A stretch of DNA of 64,000 nucleotides from Methylibium sp035476815 (GTDB lineage: Bacteria > Pseudomonadota > Gammaproteobacteria > Burkholderiales > Burkholderiaceae_C), in NCBI GenBank assembly GCA_035476815.1, contig DATILD010000042.1, positions 62,001-126,000 on the forward strand, written 5' to 3'. Made by a program: the position numbers and the translations under genes. Of this stretch, positions 51,815 through 61,006 are shown one piece after another. The notes under the pieces were generated by a model. The model searched no databases and was not told where the DNA came from. It saw only the letters and a list, made by a program, of their open reading frames with translations. Numbering within the stretch: the stretch's first letter is position 1; each line of letters begins with the position of its first letter.

Positions 51815-53338
51815 ATGCCCGCGATGACCGCCGTGCCCGCTGCCGCCGCGCCGACCCCCGCCTACCGGCGCAAGCTGTTCTGGGTCGCGCTGCTGTACTT
51901 CAGCGAGGGGCTGCCGCTCGGCGTGTTCTACGACCTGTTCCCGGTCTACTTCCGCCAGCAGGGCGTGAACCTGGCCGACATCGGGCTGCTGTCGCTGCTC
52001 GGCCTGGCCTGGACGGTCAAGTTCCTGTGGGCGCCGGCGGTCGACTGGGCGCGCCGCCACCGCTGGTGGGTGGCCGCCGCCAATGTCGGCATGGCCGCGG
52101 TGATGTTCGCCTTCGCCTCGCTGGGCGTCGGGCTCGGGCCCTGGGTGTGGGTCGCGATCGGCTGCTTCACGCTCTGCTCGGCGACCAACGACATCGCCAC
52201 CGACGGCTACACCATCGAGCTGCTCGACCCACGCGAGTACGGCCTCGCGAACGGCTTTCGCATCGGCTTCTACCGCGCCGGCATGCTGACGGCCGGCGTG
52301 CTGCTGATGGTGTCGGGCACGCTCGGCTGGGGCGCCGCCTACGGGCTGGGCGCGCTGGTGTTCCTGCTCAACGCCGGCATGGCGCTGATGGCGCCGCCCG
52401 AGCAGCCGCGCCCCGGCCACGCGCCCAGCAGCGTGGCCAGCGAGCTGGCGCTGCTGCGCGGCCAGCCGCAGTTCGTCGTCGCGATCGCGCTGGTGCTCGC
52501 CGGCCTGCTGTGGCCGGTGCTGGGGCCGCTGGCCAGGCCGCTCGGCTGGGAGGCGGTGCAGGCGGTGTCGGGCAGCTGGTGGTTCCGCGGCGCGATCCCG
52601 GTCGGGCTGATGTTCGCCGGCGCCGGCCTGCTGGTGCGCGCGGCGCAGGGGCCGCGGGCGCACGAGCTGCGCGACGGCCCGGTGTTCGGCGCCTGGGTCG
52701 AGCTGCTGATGCGCCCGGGCATGCTGGCGGTGCTGGTGTTCATCCTGCTGTTCAAGCTCGGCGACGCGGCGATGGGCTTCATGGTCAAGCCCTTCTGGGT
52801 CGACGCCGGCTTCAGCGCGGCGCAGATCGGCTTCGTCAGCGTCAACCTCGGGCTCGGGCTGTCGATCGCCGGCGGGCTGGTCGGCGGCTGGTATGTGGAC
52901 AAGCGCGGCATCTACCGCGGCCTGTGGGTGCTGGGGCTGTGGCAGGCGCTGTCCAACCTGGGCTATGCCGGGGCCGCCTACGCGGTGCCGCTGCTGACGC
53001 CGGGCGCCGCGGCGACGCTCGGCGTCGAGCCGGCGCACCAGGCCTTCGTCTACGCCGCCAGCGCGCTCGAGAGCTTCACCGGCGGCCTGGGCACCGGCGC
53101 CTTCCTGGCCTTCCTGATGGGCATTACCAGCAAGGCGCGCGCGACCACCGAGTACGCGATCCTCTCCAGCATCTTCGCCTTCAGCCGCGCGGTGGCCGGC
53201 TGGGCCGGTGGCATCGGCGCGCAGGAGCTCGGCTACCCGGCCTACTTCTTCCTGACCTTCTTCCTGAGTTTTCCGGCCTACCTGCTGCTGGCGCCGGTGC
53301 GGCAGATGCTGGAACGTCCGGACGAAGGACGGGTCTGA
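51815..53338 (+). CDS. AmpG-like MFS transporter
   Basis: 507 residues, 12 or more membrane helices, with KLFWVALLYFSEGLPLGVFY at the N-terminus, DIGLLSLLGLAWTVKFLWAP and ATNDIATDGYTIEL, the signatures of the AmpG branch (muropeptide permease / acetyl-CoA transporter-like). It may import anhydromuropeptides for cell-wall recycling, but several related MFS transporters share these motifs. Starts at 51815 or 51824. Confidence 0.8.
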   Translation: MPAMTAVPAAAAPTPAYRRKLFWVALLYFSEGLPLGVFYDLFPVYFRQQGVNLADIGLLSLLGLAWTVKFLWAPAVDWARRHRWWVAAANVGMAAVMFAFASLGVGLGPWVWVAIGCFTLCSATNDIATDGYTIELLDPREYGLANGFRIGFYRAGMLTAGVLLMVSGTLGWGAAYGLGALVFLLNAGMALMAPPEQPRPGHAPSSVASELALLRGQPQFVVAIALVLAGLLWPVLGPLARPLGWEAVQAVSGSWWFRGAIPVGLMFAGAGLLVRAAQGPRAHELRDGPVFGAWVELLMRPGMLAVLVFILLFKLGDAAMGFMVKPFWVDAGFSAAQIGFVSVNLGLGLSIAGGLVGGWYVDKRGIYRGLWVLGLWQALSNLGYAGAAYAVPLLTPGAAATLGVEPAHQAFVYAASALESFTGGLGTGAFLAFLMGITSKARATTEYAILSSIFAFSRAVAGWAGGIGAQELGYPAYFFLTFFLSFPAYLLLAPVRQMLERPDEGRV

Positions 53339-53364
53339 GCGCCCTGCTCTAAGCTTTCACCACC

Positions 53365-54321
53365 ATGTCGATGAAGAAGAACCCCTCGCCGCCGGCGGAC
53401 GACCGCCTCCACTGCCGCTTCTGCCGGGCCTGGTCGGCGCTGTCGTCGGCCGACGCGCCGGCGGTGCCCGGCCGCCGGCTGTTCGGCCGCGCGCTGCTGG
53501 CCGGCGGCGCCGCCGCGGCGCTGCCGGGGCTGGCCGGCGCCCAGGGCATCGCGAAGGACGTCGGCAACACCTCGGTGTTCACCAAGCTGGTGTCGGCCGA
53601 GCAGATCGAGGTGGCCGCCGCCAAGCAGTACGCGAAGCTGCTGGCCGAGGCGCGCGCCAAGGGCAAGCTCGGCGCCGAAGACCACCCGCAGGTGCTGCGG
53701 CTGCGCGCGATCGCGCAGCGCATCATTCCGCACGCACGGCCCTGGAACCCGCGCACGCCGCAGTGGCGCTGGGACGTCAACCTGCTCGTCGCCAAGGAGC
53801 TCAACGCCTTCTGCATGCCGGGCGGCAAGATCGCGTTCTTCAGCGGCATCCTGCAGCAGCTGCAGCTCGAGGATGCCGAGGTCGCCGCGATCATGGGCCA
53901 CGAGGCCGCGCATGCGCTGCGCGAGCATGCGCGCGAGCGCATCGGCAAGAGCTCGGCCACCAGCATCGGCCTGTCGCTCGGCGCGCAGCTGCTCGGCCTG
54001 GGCTCGCTCGGCGACGTCGCCGCCAACCTGGGCACCCAGCTGCTGACGCTGAAGTTCAGCCGCGACGACGAGATCGAGGCCGACCTGGTCGGCATGGAGC
54101 TGGCCGCCCGCGCCGGCTACGACCCGGCCGCCGGCGTCACGCTGTGGGAGAAGATGCAGCAGGCCAGCAAGGGCGCACCGCCGCAGTGGATGAGCACCCA
54201 CCCGTCGGGCAGCAGCCGTATCGCCGAGATCCGCGCGACGCTGCCCAAGGTCCAGCCGCTGTACGCGCAGGCCGACAAGCCGCGCGAGCGGTTCGCGCCG
54301 ATGGCGCGCAGCGGCGGCTGA
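53365..54321 (+). CDS. M48 family metalloprotease
   Basis: 318 residues. A Tat- or Sec-like export signal (PGRRLFGRALLAGGAAAALPG) follows a 35-residue N-terminal extension with a CRFC pair. Zinc site HEAAH plus the third ligand Glu in DEIEADLVGMELAARAGYDP, and C-terminal HPSGSSRIAEI, typical of periplasmic M48 peptidases (BepA/LoiP type) that clear misfolded outer-membrane proteins. Lies upstream of, and convergent with, the sen genes. Confidence 0.87.
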   Translation: MSMKKNPSPPADDRLHCRFCRAWSALSSADAPAVPGRRLFGRALLAGGAAAALPGLAGAQGIAKDVGNTSVFTKLVSAEQIEVAAAKQYAKLLAEARAKGKLGAEDHPQVLRLRAIAQRIIPHARPWNPRTPQWRWDVNLLVAKELNAFCMPGGKIAFFSGILQQLQLEDAEVAAIMGHEAAHALREHARERIGKSSATSIGLSLGAQLLGLGSLGDVAANLGTQLLTLKFSRDDEIEADLVGMELAARAGYDPAAGVTLWEKMQQASKGAPPQWMSTHPSGSSRIAEIRATLPKVQPLYAQADKPRERFAPMARSGG

Positions 54322-54378
54322 AGAAGGCAGGCGGCGCGCGCCGCCTGCCCCGGGCGCAGGCCGGCGCGCCGCCGGCCG

Positions 54379-55449
54379 TCAGGCGCTGACGGCCAGGCCG
54401 ACGGCAGCGGCCTCGACGCGGCCGATCACCGCCGCGGCGCCGAAGCCGCCGTCGCGGAAGGTCCGCAGCACCGCGTCCACCGCCTCCGGCGCGCAGCTCA
54501 CCAGCAGGCCGCCGGAGGTCTGCGGGTCGGTCAGCAGGTCCTTCGCGGTCGCGGGCAGGTCGGCGGCGAGCTGGACCTCGGCGCCGTAGCCGGCCCAGTT
54601 GCGGCCCGACGCGCCGGTGACGAAGCCGTCGGCCGCCATCGCCGCCACGCCGTCGAGCAGCGGCACCTTGCTCCACTCGACCACCGCGCGCAGCCCGGCG
54701 CCGCGCGCCAGCTCGAGCGTGTGGCCAGCCAGGCCGAAGCCGGTCACGTCGGTCAGCGCATGCACGCCGGGCAGCTCGGCCAGCGCGATACCGGGCTTGT
54801 TGAGGCGGGTCGTGGTGTCGATCAGGCGCGCGTAGCCGGCGGCGTCGAGCTTGCCCTTCTTCAGCGCCGCCGACAGCACGCCGACGCCGAGCGGCTTGCC
54901 GAGCACCAGCAGGTCGCCGGCCCGCGCGTCGGCATTGCGCTTGAGCCGGGACGGGTGCACCAGCCCCATCACCACCAGCCCGTAGATCGGCTCGACCGAG
55001 TCGATCGTGTGGCCGCCGGCGATCGGGATGCCGGCCTCGCGGCAGACCGCCTGCCCGCCCTCGACGATGCGGCCGATCGCCTCCAGCGGCAGCTGGTTGA
55101 CCGGCATCGCGACCAGCGCCAGCGCCATGATCGGCGTGCCGCCCATCGCGTAGACATCGCTGATCGCGTTGGTGGCGGCGATGCGGCCGAAGTCGTACGG
55201 GTCGTCGACGATGGGCATGAAGAAGTCGGTGGTCGCGATCAGCGCCTGCTCGTCGTTGAGCCGGTAGACCGCCGCGTCGTCGGCGGTCTCGATGCCGACC
55301 AGCAGCTCGGGCGGCAGCAGCCCGCCGGCGCTGGACTTCAGGATCTGCGACAGCACCCCCGGCGCGATCTTGCAGCCGCAGCCGCCGCCATGCGAGAAGC
55401 TGGTGAGGCGCAGGTCGGTGGCGGGGACGGGGCAGGCGGTCGAGCTCAT
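54379..55449 (-). CDS. senC: selenophosphate synthetase of the selenoneine pathway (SelD homologue)
   Basis: 356 residues. Makes selenophosphate from selenide and ATP. The Gly-rich loop reads SHGGGCGCK with Cys24, Cys26 and Lys27, matching Cys17, Cys19 and Lys20 of E. coli SelD; the active-site residue is Cys, not selenocysteine. TTDFFMPIVDDP, GGTPIMAL, PIAGGHTIDS and DPQTSGGLL are also conserved. Its start overlaps the senB stop by four bases (ATGA), so senB-senC is an operon. By position it is SenC of the sen cluster, though it could also serve selenouridine or selenoprotein synthesis. Confidence 0.87.
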   Translation of the reverse strand: MSSTACPVPATDLRLTSFSHGGGCGCKIAPGVLSQILKSSAGGLLPPELLVGIETADDAAVYRLNDEQALIATTDFFMPIVDDPYDFGRIAATNAISDVYAMGGTPIMALALVAMPVNQLPLEAIGRIVEGGQAVCREAGIPIAGGHTIDSVEPIYGLVVMGLVHPSRLKRNADARAGDLLVLGKPLGVGVLSAALKKGKLDAAGYARLIDTTTRLNKPGIALAELPGVHALTDVTGFGLAGHTLELARGAGLRAVVEWSKVPLLDGVAAMAADGFVTGASGRNWAGYGAEVQLAADLPATAKDLLTDPQTSGGLLVSCAPEAVDAVLRTFRDGGFGAAAVIGRVEAAAVGLAVSA

Positions 55450-56465
55450 GGGGCGGCCTTCGGTGCGATCGGAGCGCCCATTGTCCCGCCGGGCCGGGGG
55501 GCTGCGCCGCCGAGCAGCTCGATGACCAGCCGCCGCACCCGGTCGGCCTCGACCGCGGGCGCGAAGCCGGGCTCGAGCGCGCCGACCTGGGCGGTCAGCC
55601 GCGCGCGCAGCGCCGGGTCGACGCAATAGCGTTCCATCAGCGCCGCCAGCGCCGCCGGCTCGCCCGGTGCGAAGTAGCCCTCGTAGCCGTCGCCCAGCAG
55701 CCCGAGGTTGCCGTCGATGCGGCTCGCCAGCACCGGCACGCGCGAGCGCACGGCCTCGATCACGACGTTGGCGCCGCCCTCGAGCCGGCTCATGTGCACC
55801 AGCGCGCCGGCGCGCGCGATCCAGCGCCGCGCCGCCGGCTGCGGCAGCGGCCCGAGCCAGCGGTAGCGCGGGCAGTCGGCCATGGTGCGGCGCGCGGCCT
55901 CGCCCAGCGCCGGATCGAGCGCCGCGCCGATGTGCAGCACGCGCAGCGGCAGCTCGGGCGGCAGCGCGCGCACCGCGGCCATCAGCGTCAGCGGGTCCTT
56001 CTCGGCGCGCAGGTGGCCGACGGCGACGAAGTCGATCGTGTGGCGCGCCTGGTCATGGCGGACCCGCCGCGCGGCCGACTGCACGATCACCGTCGCCTTG
56101 GCCCGCGCTCCCGCGTCGAGCCGGTGCAGCGCCGCGGGCTGCAGCACGACGAGGCGGCTGGCACACTCGACCGCATGCCTTGCGCTCGCGTCCGTGTCCA
56201 GGTCCCGGTACAGGTCGGTGCCGGTCAGCACCAGCGCGACCGGGCGCTGCGGGTCGGCGGCGCGGAAGCGCTCGACGGCCGCCGCCGACTTGCGCGCGTG
56301 CAGCGCGATCAGCAGGTCGGCCGGGGCGCCGTCCCAGGCCTGCGCGACCGCGACCTCGGCGATCGGCGCGAGGAAGCGCCGCCAGCGCGCCGCGGTGTGC
56401 CAGTTGCCGTTGTTGTCGGCCGCCGCGGCCGGCGACACGATCACGACGCGCGGCTTGGTTCGCAT
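55446..56465 (-). CDS. senB: selenosugar synthase (glycosyltransferase SenB)
   Basis: 339 residues from ATG 56465. GT4-type glycosyltransferase: N-terminal VVIVSPAAAADNNGNWHTA, donor-domain DFVAVGHLRAEKDPLTLM, and a C-terminal HMSRLEGGANVVIEAV (E-x7-E). In characterised sen clusters SenB couples selenophosphate with a UDP-sugar to give a selenosugar, the selenium donor for SenA. It lies upstream of senC in one operon and is divergent from senA, which supports the assignment over a general glycosyltransferase. Confidence 0.85.
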   Translation of the reverse strand: MRTKPRVVIVSPAAAADNNGNWHTAARWRRFLAPIAEVAVAQAWDGAPADLLIALHARKSAAAVERFRAADPQRPVALVLTGTDLYRDLDTDASARHAVECASRLVVLQPAALHRLDAGARAKATVIVQSAARRVRHDQARHTIDFVAVGHLRAEKDPLTLMAAVRALPPELPLRVLHIGAALDPALGEAARRTMADCPRYRWLGPLPQPAARRWIARAGALVHMSRLEGGANVVIEAVRSRVPVLASRIDGNLGLLGDGYEGYFAPGEPAALAALMERYCVDPALRARLTAQVGALEPGFAPAVEADRVRRLVIELLGGAAPRPGGTMGAPIAPKAAP

Positions 56466-56484
56466 GCCGCGATGGTGGCATGGC

Positions 56485-57651
56485 ATGGCTGACGCGCGCA
56501 GTCTCGCCGGTGGCGCGCTGGCCGACGCGCTGCGCGACGCGCGCGCCCGCACGCTGGCCTGGACCTTCGACCTGGAAAGCTGGGACCTCCCCTGCCGCCC
56601 GGGCGTCAACCCGACCGCCTGGGAGCTGGCCCATGTGGCCTGGTTCGCCGAGTTCTGGACGCTGCGCGGCCCGCACTGGCTCGGCGGCGACGGCTACCTG
56701 CACGCGGCGCGGGCGGCGCGCCTCGCCGCGCCGGATGTCGAGCTCGACTCGGCACGCCTGCCGCACGACGCGCGCTGGCTGCTGGCCCCGCGCGAGCGCG
56801 GCGCGCTCGCGGCGCTGCTGGCGGCGCAGCTCGACGCGGTGCTGGCCGCGCTGCAAGGGCTCGGCGACGACGACGCGGCGCTGTACTTCCACCGCCTCGC
56901 GCTGTTCCACGAGGACATGCACGCCGAGGCCTTCGCGTGGACGCGCGCGGCGCTCGGCTGGCCGGCGCCGGCCGGCGTGGCGCTGCCGCGGTGCGTGCCG
57001 CGGGCGCCGCTGTCCTGCGCCGGCGGCGAGGTGACGATCGGCCGGCCCGCGCCGCGCCCGGGCTTCGCGTTCGACAACGAAGGCGACGCGCAGGCCGTGC
57101 GGCTCGCCACCTACGAGATCGACGCGACGCCGGTGAGCGCCGGCCGCTATGCCGAGTTCGTCGACGCCGGCGGCTACGACGAGCCGGCGTACTGGCCCGG
57201 CGCGGCCGGCGCCTGGCGCGCCACGGCCGGCCGCTCGCAGCCCGAACGCTGGCGCCGCGCGGCCGCTGGCGGCTGGGAGGTCCGCTGGTTCGACCGCTGG
57301 CAGCCGCTCGACCCCGATCAGCCGGTGATCCACGTCAACGCCTGGGAGGCCGAGGCCTGGTGCCGCTGGGCCGGGCGGCGGCTGCCGAGCGCGGCCGAAT
57401 GGGAGGCCGCGGCGCCGACGCTCGACTGGGGCCGCGGCGTCTGGGAGTGGACCGCCGACGACTTCCAGCCCTACCCCGGCTTCGCGCCCGGCCCCTACCG
57501 CGACTATTCGCAGCCCTGGTTCGGCAGCCACCGCGAGCTGCGCGGCGGCGCCTTCGCCACCGCCGACCGGCTGCTCGATCCCTGCTACCGTAACTTCTTC
57601 ACCCCGGAGCGCGGCGACGTGTTCGCCGGCTTCCGCAGCGTCGCCTACTGA
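56485..57651 (+). CDS. senA: selenoneine synthase (EgtB-like, SenA)
   Basis: 388 residues from ATG 56485. DinB-like N-terminal domain has a three-His iron site: His50 (WELAHVAWF) and HEDMHAE (His142, His146), as in the sulfoxide synthase EgtB. The FGE-sulfatase-like C-terminal domain has VNAWEAEAWCRWAGRRLPS and GVWEWTADDFQPY. EgtB joins cysteine-type sulfur to hercynine, while SenA joins a selenosugar to hercynine to give, after C-Se cleavage, selenoneine. Adjacency to senB-senC indicates SenA. No egtD is in the window, so hercynine must come from elsewhere. Confidence 0.86.
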   Translation: MADARSLAGGALADALRDARARTLAWTFDLESWDLPCRPGVNPTAWELAHVAWFAEFWTLRGPHWLGGDGYLHAARAARLAAPDVELDSARLPHDARWLLAPRERGALAALLAAQLDAVLAALQGLGDDDAALYFHRLALFHEDMHAEAFAWTRAALGWPAPAGVALPRCVPRAPLSCAGGEVTIGRPAPRPGFAFDNEGDAQAVRLATYEIDATPVSAGRYAEFVDAGGYDEPAYWPGAAGAWRATAGRSQPERWRRAAAGGWEVRWFDRWQPLDPDQPVIHVNAWEAEAWCRWAGRRLPSAAEWEAAAPTLDWGRGVWEWTADDFQPYPGFAPGPYRDYSQPWFGSHRELRGGAFATADRLLDPCYRNFFTPERGDVFAGFRSVAY

Positions 57652-57665
57652 ACCAAGACCCGACC

Positions 57666-58517
57666 ATGCGATTCCCGATCAAACCCCTGATCCCGCTCGT
57701 CCTCGCCTTCGCGGCCGTCGCCGCGTCGGCGCAGACGCTGCGCGTCTCCGCGATCCCCGACGAGGCGCCCACCGAGCTGCAGCGCAAGTTCAAGCCGCTC
57801 GGCGAGTACCTGCAGAAGGAGACCGGCCTGGCGGTCCAGTTCACCCCGGTCACCGACTACGCGGCGGTGGTCGAGGGCCTGGCCAGCGGCAAGATCGACC
57901 TGGCCTGGCTGGGCGGCTTCACCTTCGTGCAGGCCAGGCTGCGCACCCAGGGGCAGGCGAGGCCGATCGTGCAGCGCGCCGAGGACGAGAAGTTCACCAG
58001 CAAGTTCATCGTGCCGATCGACAGCCCGGTGAAGAGCCTGGCCGAGCTCAAGGGCAAGACCTTCGCGTTCGGCTCGCCCTCGTCGACCTCGGGCCACCTG
58101 ATGCCGCGCTACTTCCTGACGCGCGACGGCATCGAGCCCGACCGCGATTTCAAGACCGTCGCGTTCTCGGGCGCGCACGACGCGACCGTCGCCTTCGTCG
58201 CCGCCGGCCGCGCCGAGGCCGGCGTGCTCAACGCCTCGGTGATGGACAAGCTGGTCGAGAGCGGCAACCCCAACGCCGCCAAGGTGCGCGTGCTCGCGAC
58301 CACGCCGCCCTACTACGACTACAACTGGACCGTGCGGCCCGGCCTCGACGCGGCGCTGGCGAAGAAGCTGACCGAGGCCTTCCTGAAGCTCGACGCCGCG
58401 AACCCCGAGCACAAGGAGATCCTCGCGCTGCAGCGCGCGTCGAAGTTCGTGCCGACGCAGGCCTCGAACTACGACGGCATCGAGGCCGCCGCCAAGGCGG
58501 CCGGGCTCCTGAAGTGA
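57666..58517 (+). CDS. putative selenate/selenite ABC transporter substrate-binding protein (PhnD-like)
   Basis: 283 residues, signal peptide ending ASAQT. PhnD-type fold motifs: RVSAIPDEAPTEL, FTPVTDYAAVVEGL, DLAWLGGFTFVQ, and GSPSSTSGHLMP. It begins 14 bases after senA, the first of four transporter genes. PhnD-like proteins found next to selenium genes are catalogued as putative selenate transporters. The sen context makes selenium oxyanion uptake more likely than phosphonate. Confidence 0.78.
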   Translation: MRFPIKPLIPLVLAFAAVAASAQTLRVSAIPDEAPTELQRKFKPLGEYLQKETGLAVQFTPVTDYAAVVEGLASGKIDLAWLGGFTFVQARLRTQGQARPIVQRAEDEKFTSKFIVPIDSPVKSLAELKGKTFAFGSPSSTSGHLMPRYFLTRDGIEPDRDFKTVAFSGAHDATVAFVAAGRAEAGVLNASVMDKLVESGNPNAAKVRVLATTPPYYDYNWTVRPGLDAALAKKLTEAFLKLDAANPEHKEILALQRASKFVPTQASNYDGIEAAAKAAGLLK

Positions 58518-58521
58518 GCGC

Positions 58522-59361
58522 ATGAGCTTCCGGCTCGACGCCGCCGGCCTGGTCCACCCCAACGGCCAGCGCGCGCTCCAGCGCGTCATGCTGGCGGCGG
58601 CGGCCGGCGAGCGGCTCGCGATCGTCGGGCCCTCGGGGGCCGGCAAGACCACGCTGCTGCGGCTGCTCGGCGCGGCGCTGCGCTCGACCGAGGGGCGGGT
58701 GCAGCTGCTGGACGCCAACCCCTGGCAGCTCGGCGCGGGCGAATTGAAGCGGCTGCGCGCGCGCATCGGTGTCGTGCACCAGGCGCCGCCGATTCCGCCG
58801 CGGCTGCGGGTCGTCACCGCGGTGCTGGCGGGACGGCTGGGCCGCTGGGGTACGGCCAAGGCGCTGGCCTCGCTGCTCTACCCGGCCGACCTGGTGGGCG
58901 CGCGCGAGGTGCTGGCGCGGCTGGACCTGGCCGACCGGCTGTTCGAGCGCTGCGACCGGCTCTCCGGCGGGCAGTTGCAGCGCGTCGGCATCGCACGGGT
59001 GCTGTACCAGGCGCCGGCGCTGATCCTCGCCGACGAGCCGGTGTCGGCGCTCGACCCGACGCTGGCCGACGCCGCGGTGGGCCAGCTGATCGCGCAGAGC
59101 GAGGCCACCGGTGCGACGCTGGTCGCGTCGCTGCACGCGGTCGACCTGGCGTTGAAGTGGTTCCCGCGCCTCGTCGGCCTGCGCGGCGGCGAGCTGGTGT
59201 TCGACCTGCCGGCGGATCAGGTCACGACCGCGCTGCTGCACGAGCTCTACGCGGTCGAGGGCGCGGTGCTGCCGACCCAGGGCAACGACCCGGCGGCGCT
59301 CGAGCGGCTGCGCGTGCCGGCCACGAACGTCGTGCCGCTGAACCGGCCGGGCTGCCGGTGA
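58522..59361 (+). CDS. ABC transporter ATP-binding subunit (PhnC-like)
   Basis: 279 residues. Walker A GPSGAGKTT (36-44), Q-loop HQAPPI, signature LSGGQLQR, Walker B LILADEPVSALDP, switch His in SLHAVDLAL. Belongs to the phosphonate/selenate-type importer branch. Starts four bases after the binding-protein stop and overlaps the next gene by GTGA. Confidence 0.87.
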   Translation: MSFRLDAAGLVHPNGQRALQRVMLAAAAGERLAIVGPSGAGKTTLLRLLGAALRSTEGRVQLLDANPWQLGAGELKRLRARIGVVHQAPPIPPRLRVVTAVLAGRLGRWGTAKALASLLYPADLVGAREVLARLDLADRLFERCDRLSGGQLQRVGIARVLYQAPALILADEPVSALDPTLADAAVGQLIAQSEATGATLVASLHAVDLALKWFPRLVGLRGGELVFDLPADQVTTALLHELYAVEGAVLPTQGNDPAALERLRVPATNVVPLNRPGCR

Positions 59362-60194
59362 GCGCCCTCGCCGCGCCCGCAGCGCTGCGCGATCCGCAGG
59401 CGCGTCCCCGCGCGACGCTGCTGCTGGTCGCGCTGCTGGTGTTGTGGCCGCTCGCGCTGCTGGCCGAGTTCAAGCCCTGGGCGCTGTTCTCGCGCGAGCA
59501 CTGGCAGGTGATTGGCGGCTTCCTGGCGGGCTTCTGGCCGCCGGCGCGCTCGCCCGAGTTCCTCGGCCTGCTGCTGACCGCGACGCTGGAGACGCTGGCG
59601 ATCGCGACCGCCGGCATCGCGCTGGCCTTCGCGATCGGCGCGCCGCTGGCGGTGGCGACGACGCAGGCGCTGTCGGTCTCGCGCCTCGGCCCCGGGCCGG
59701 GCCGCGTGTGGCGCGAGGCGCTGCGCTGGGCGCTGCGGCTGCTGCAGACGGTGCTGCGCGGCGTGCCCGAGCTGGTGTGGGCGCTGGTGTTCGTGCGCGT
59801 GCTCGGCCTCGGCCCGGCCGCCGCGGTGCTGGCGCTGGCACTGACCTACGGCGGCATGCTGGCCAAGGTCTACGCCGAGATCCTGGAATCGACCGACACC
59901 CGGCCCGCGCGCACGCTGCTCGAGGCCGGCGGCGGCCGGCTCGCGGCGCTCGGCTACGGCCTGCTGCCCGGCGCCGCGCAGGAGCTGGTGTCCTACACCG
60001 TCTACCGCTGGGAATGCGCGGTGCGCGCGTCGGTGGTGATGGGCTTCGTCGGCGCCGGCGGGCTGGGCCAGCTGATGGACCAGTCGATGAGGATGCTCAA
60101 CGGCGGCGAGGCCAGCAGCATCCTGCTGGTGTTCCTGGGCCTGGTGCTGCTGGCCGATGCGGTCAGCGCGGCGCTGCGGAGGTTGCTGGCGTGA
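59358..60194 (+). CDS. ABC transporter permease 1 (PhnE-like)
   Basis: 278 residues from the GTG overlapping the ATPase stop. About six helices (TLLLVALLVLWPLALLAEF, LLTATLETLAIATAGIALAF). The EAA-type coupling loop lies around AGGGRLAALGYGLLPGA, and the conserved end is VMGFVGAGGLGQ. Probable partner of the second permease to form the pore. Confidence 0.84.
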   Translation: MSALAAPAALRDPQARPRATLLLVALLVLWPLALLAEFKPWALFSREHWQVIGGFLAGFWPPARSPEFLGLLLTATLETLAIATAGIALAFAIGAPLAVATTQALSVSRLGPGPGRVWREALRWALRLLQTVLRGVPELVWALVFVRVLGLGPAAAVLALALTYGGMLAKVYAEILESTDTRPARTLLEAGGGRLAALGYGLLPGAAQELVSYTVYRWECAVRASVVMGFVGAGGLGQLMDQSMRMLNGGEASSILLVFLGLVLLADAVSAALRRLLA

Positions 60195-61006
60195 GCGGGG
60201 AGCTCAGCGCGACGGAACGCGCGCAGGCCGCCGGGCCCTGCCTGACCTGCCTGGGCGTGACGGCGCTGGTCGCGCTGGCGGTCGTCGCGAGCTTCGTCTA
60301 CCTCGGCCTCGACCTGGGTGCGCTGGCGTCGGCCGAGTCGCTGCGGCTGATGGGCCGCTTCGTCGCCGAGTTCTTCCCGCCCGACCTGTCGGCGCCCTTC
60401 CTCGCCAAGGTCGGCTGGGGCGCGCTGCAGACGGTGGCCGTGTCGGCGCTCGGCACGCTGCTCGCCGCGGCGGCCGGGGCCCTGCTCGCGCTGCCGGCGG
60501 CCGGGCGCGTCGGCTTCGTGCCGCGGCAGGCGGCGCGCTTCGCGCTCAACGCGCTGCGCAGCGTGCCCGAGCTGGTGTGGGCCGCGCTGATGGTGCTGGC
60601 CGCCGGCCTCGGGCCCTTCGCCGGCGTGCTGGCGCTGGCGCTGCACACCACCGGCGTGCTGGGCCGGCTGTTCGCCGAGGCGCTGGAGAACCTGCCGCGC
60701 GAGCCCGAGCGCGCGCTGCTCGACGCCGGCAGCGGCGCGGTCGCGGCCTTCGCCTACGGCGCCGCGCCGCTGCTGCTGCGCCAGGCGATCGCCTACACGC
60801 TCTACCGCTGGGAGATGAACATCCGCATGGCCGCGGTGCTCGGCTTCGTCGGCGCCGGCGGGCTGGGCCAGCTTCTGTACTACCACCTGAGCCTGTTCCA
60901 GCAGGCCCAGGCGGCGACGGTGCTGATCGCGATGTTCGGGCTGGTCGTGCTGGTCGACGCGGCGAGCGGCGCGTGGCGGCGCCGGCTCGCGACCGCGCAG
61001 TCCTAG
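60191..61006 (+). CDS. ABC transporter permease 2 (PhnE-like)
   Basis: 271 residues from GTG 60191, overlapping permease 1 by four bases. Same fold as its neighbour: the EAA-loop region DAGSGAVAAFAYGAAPLL and VLGFVGAGGLGQLLYY are shared. Two different permeases in one operon imply a heterodimeric importer. Its stop overlaps the convergent carboxylesterase gene by four bases. Confidence 0.84.
   Translation: MSGELSATERAQAAGPCLTCLGVTALVALAVVASFVYLGLDLGALASAESLRLMGRFVAEFFPPDLSAPFLAKVGWGALQTVAVSALGTLLAAAAGALLALPAAGRVGFVPRQAARFALNALRSVPELVWAALMVLAAGLGPFAGVLALALHTTGVLGRLFAEALENLPREPERALLDAGSGAVAAFAYGAAPLLLRQAIAYTLYRWEMNIRMAAVLGFVGAGGLGQLLYYHLSLFQQAQAATVLIAMFGLVVLVDAASGAWRRRLATAQS

Noticed and set aside
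54379..55449. SelD serving only selenoprotein or tRNA selenation
   Set aside because: Four-base overlap with the senB-like glycosyltransferase and adjacency to senA make the selenoneine role the simplest reading, though a dual role is possible.
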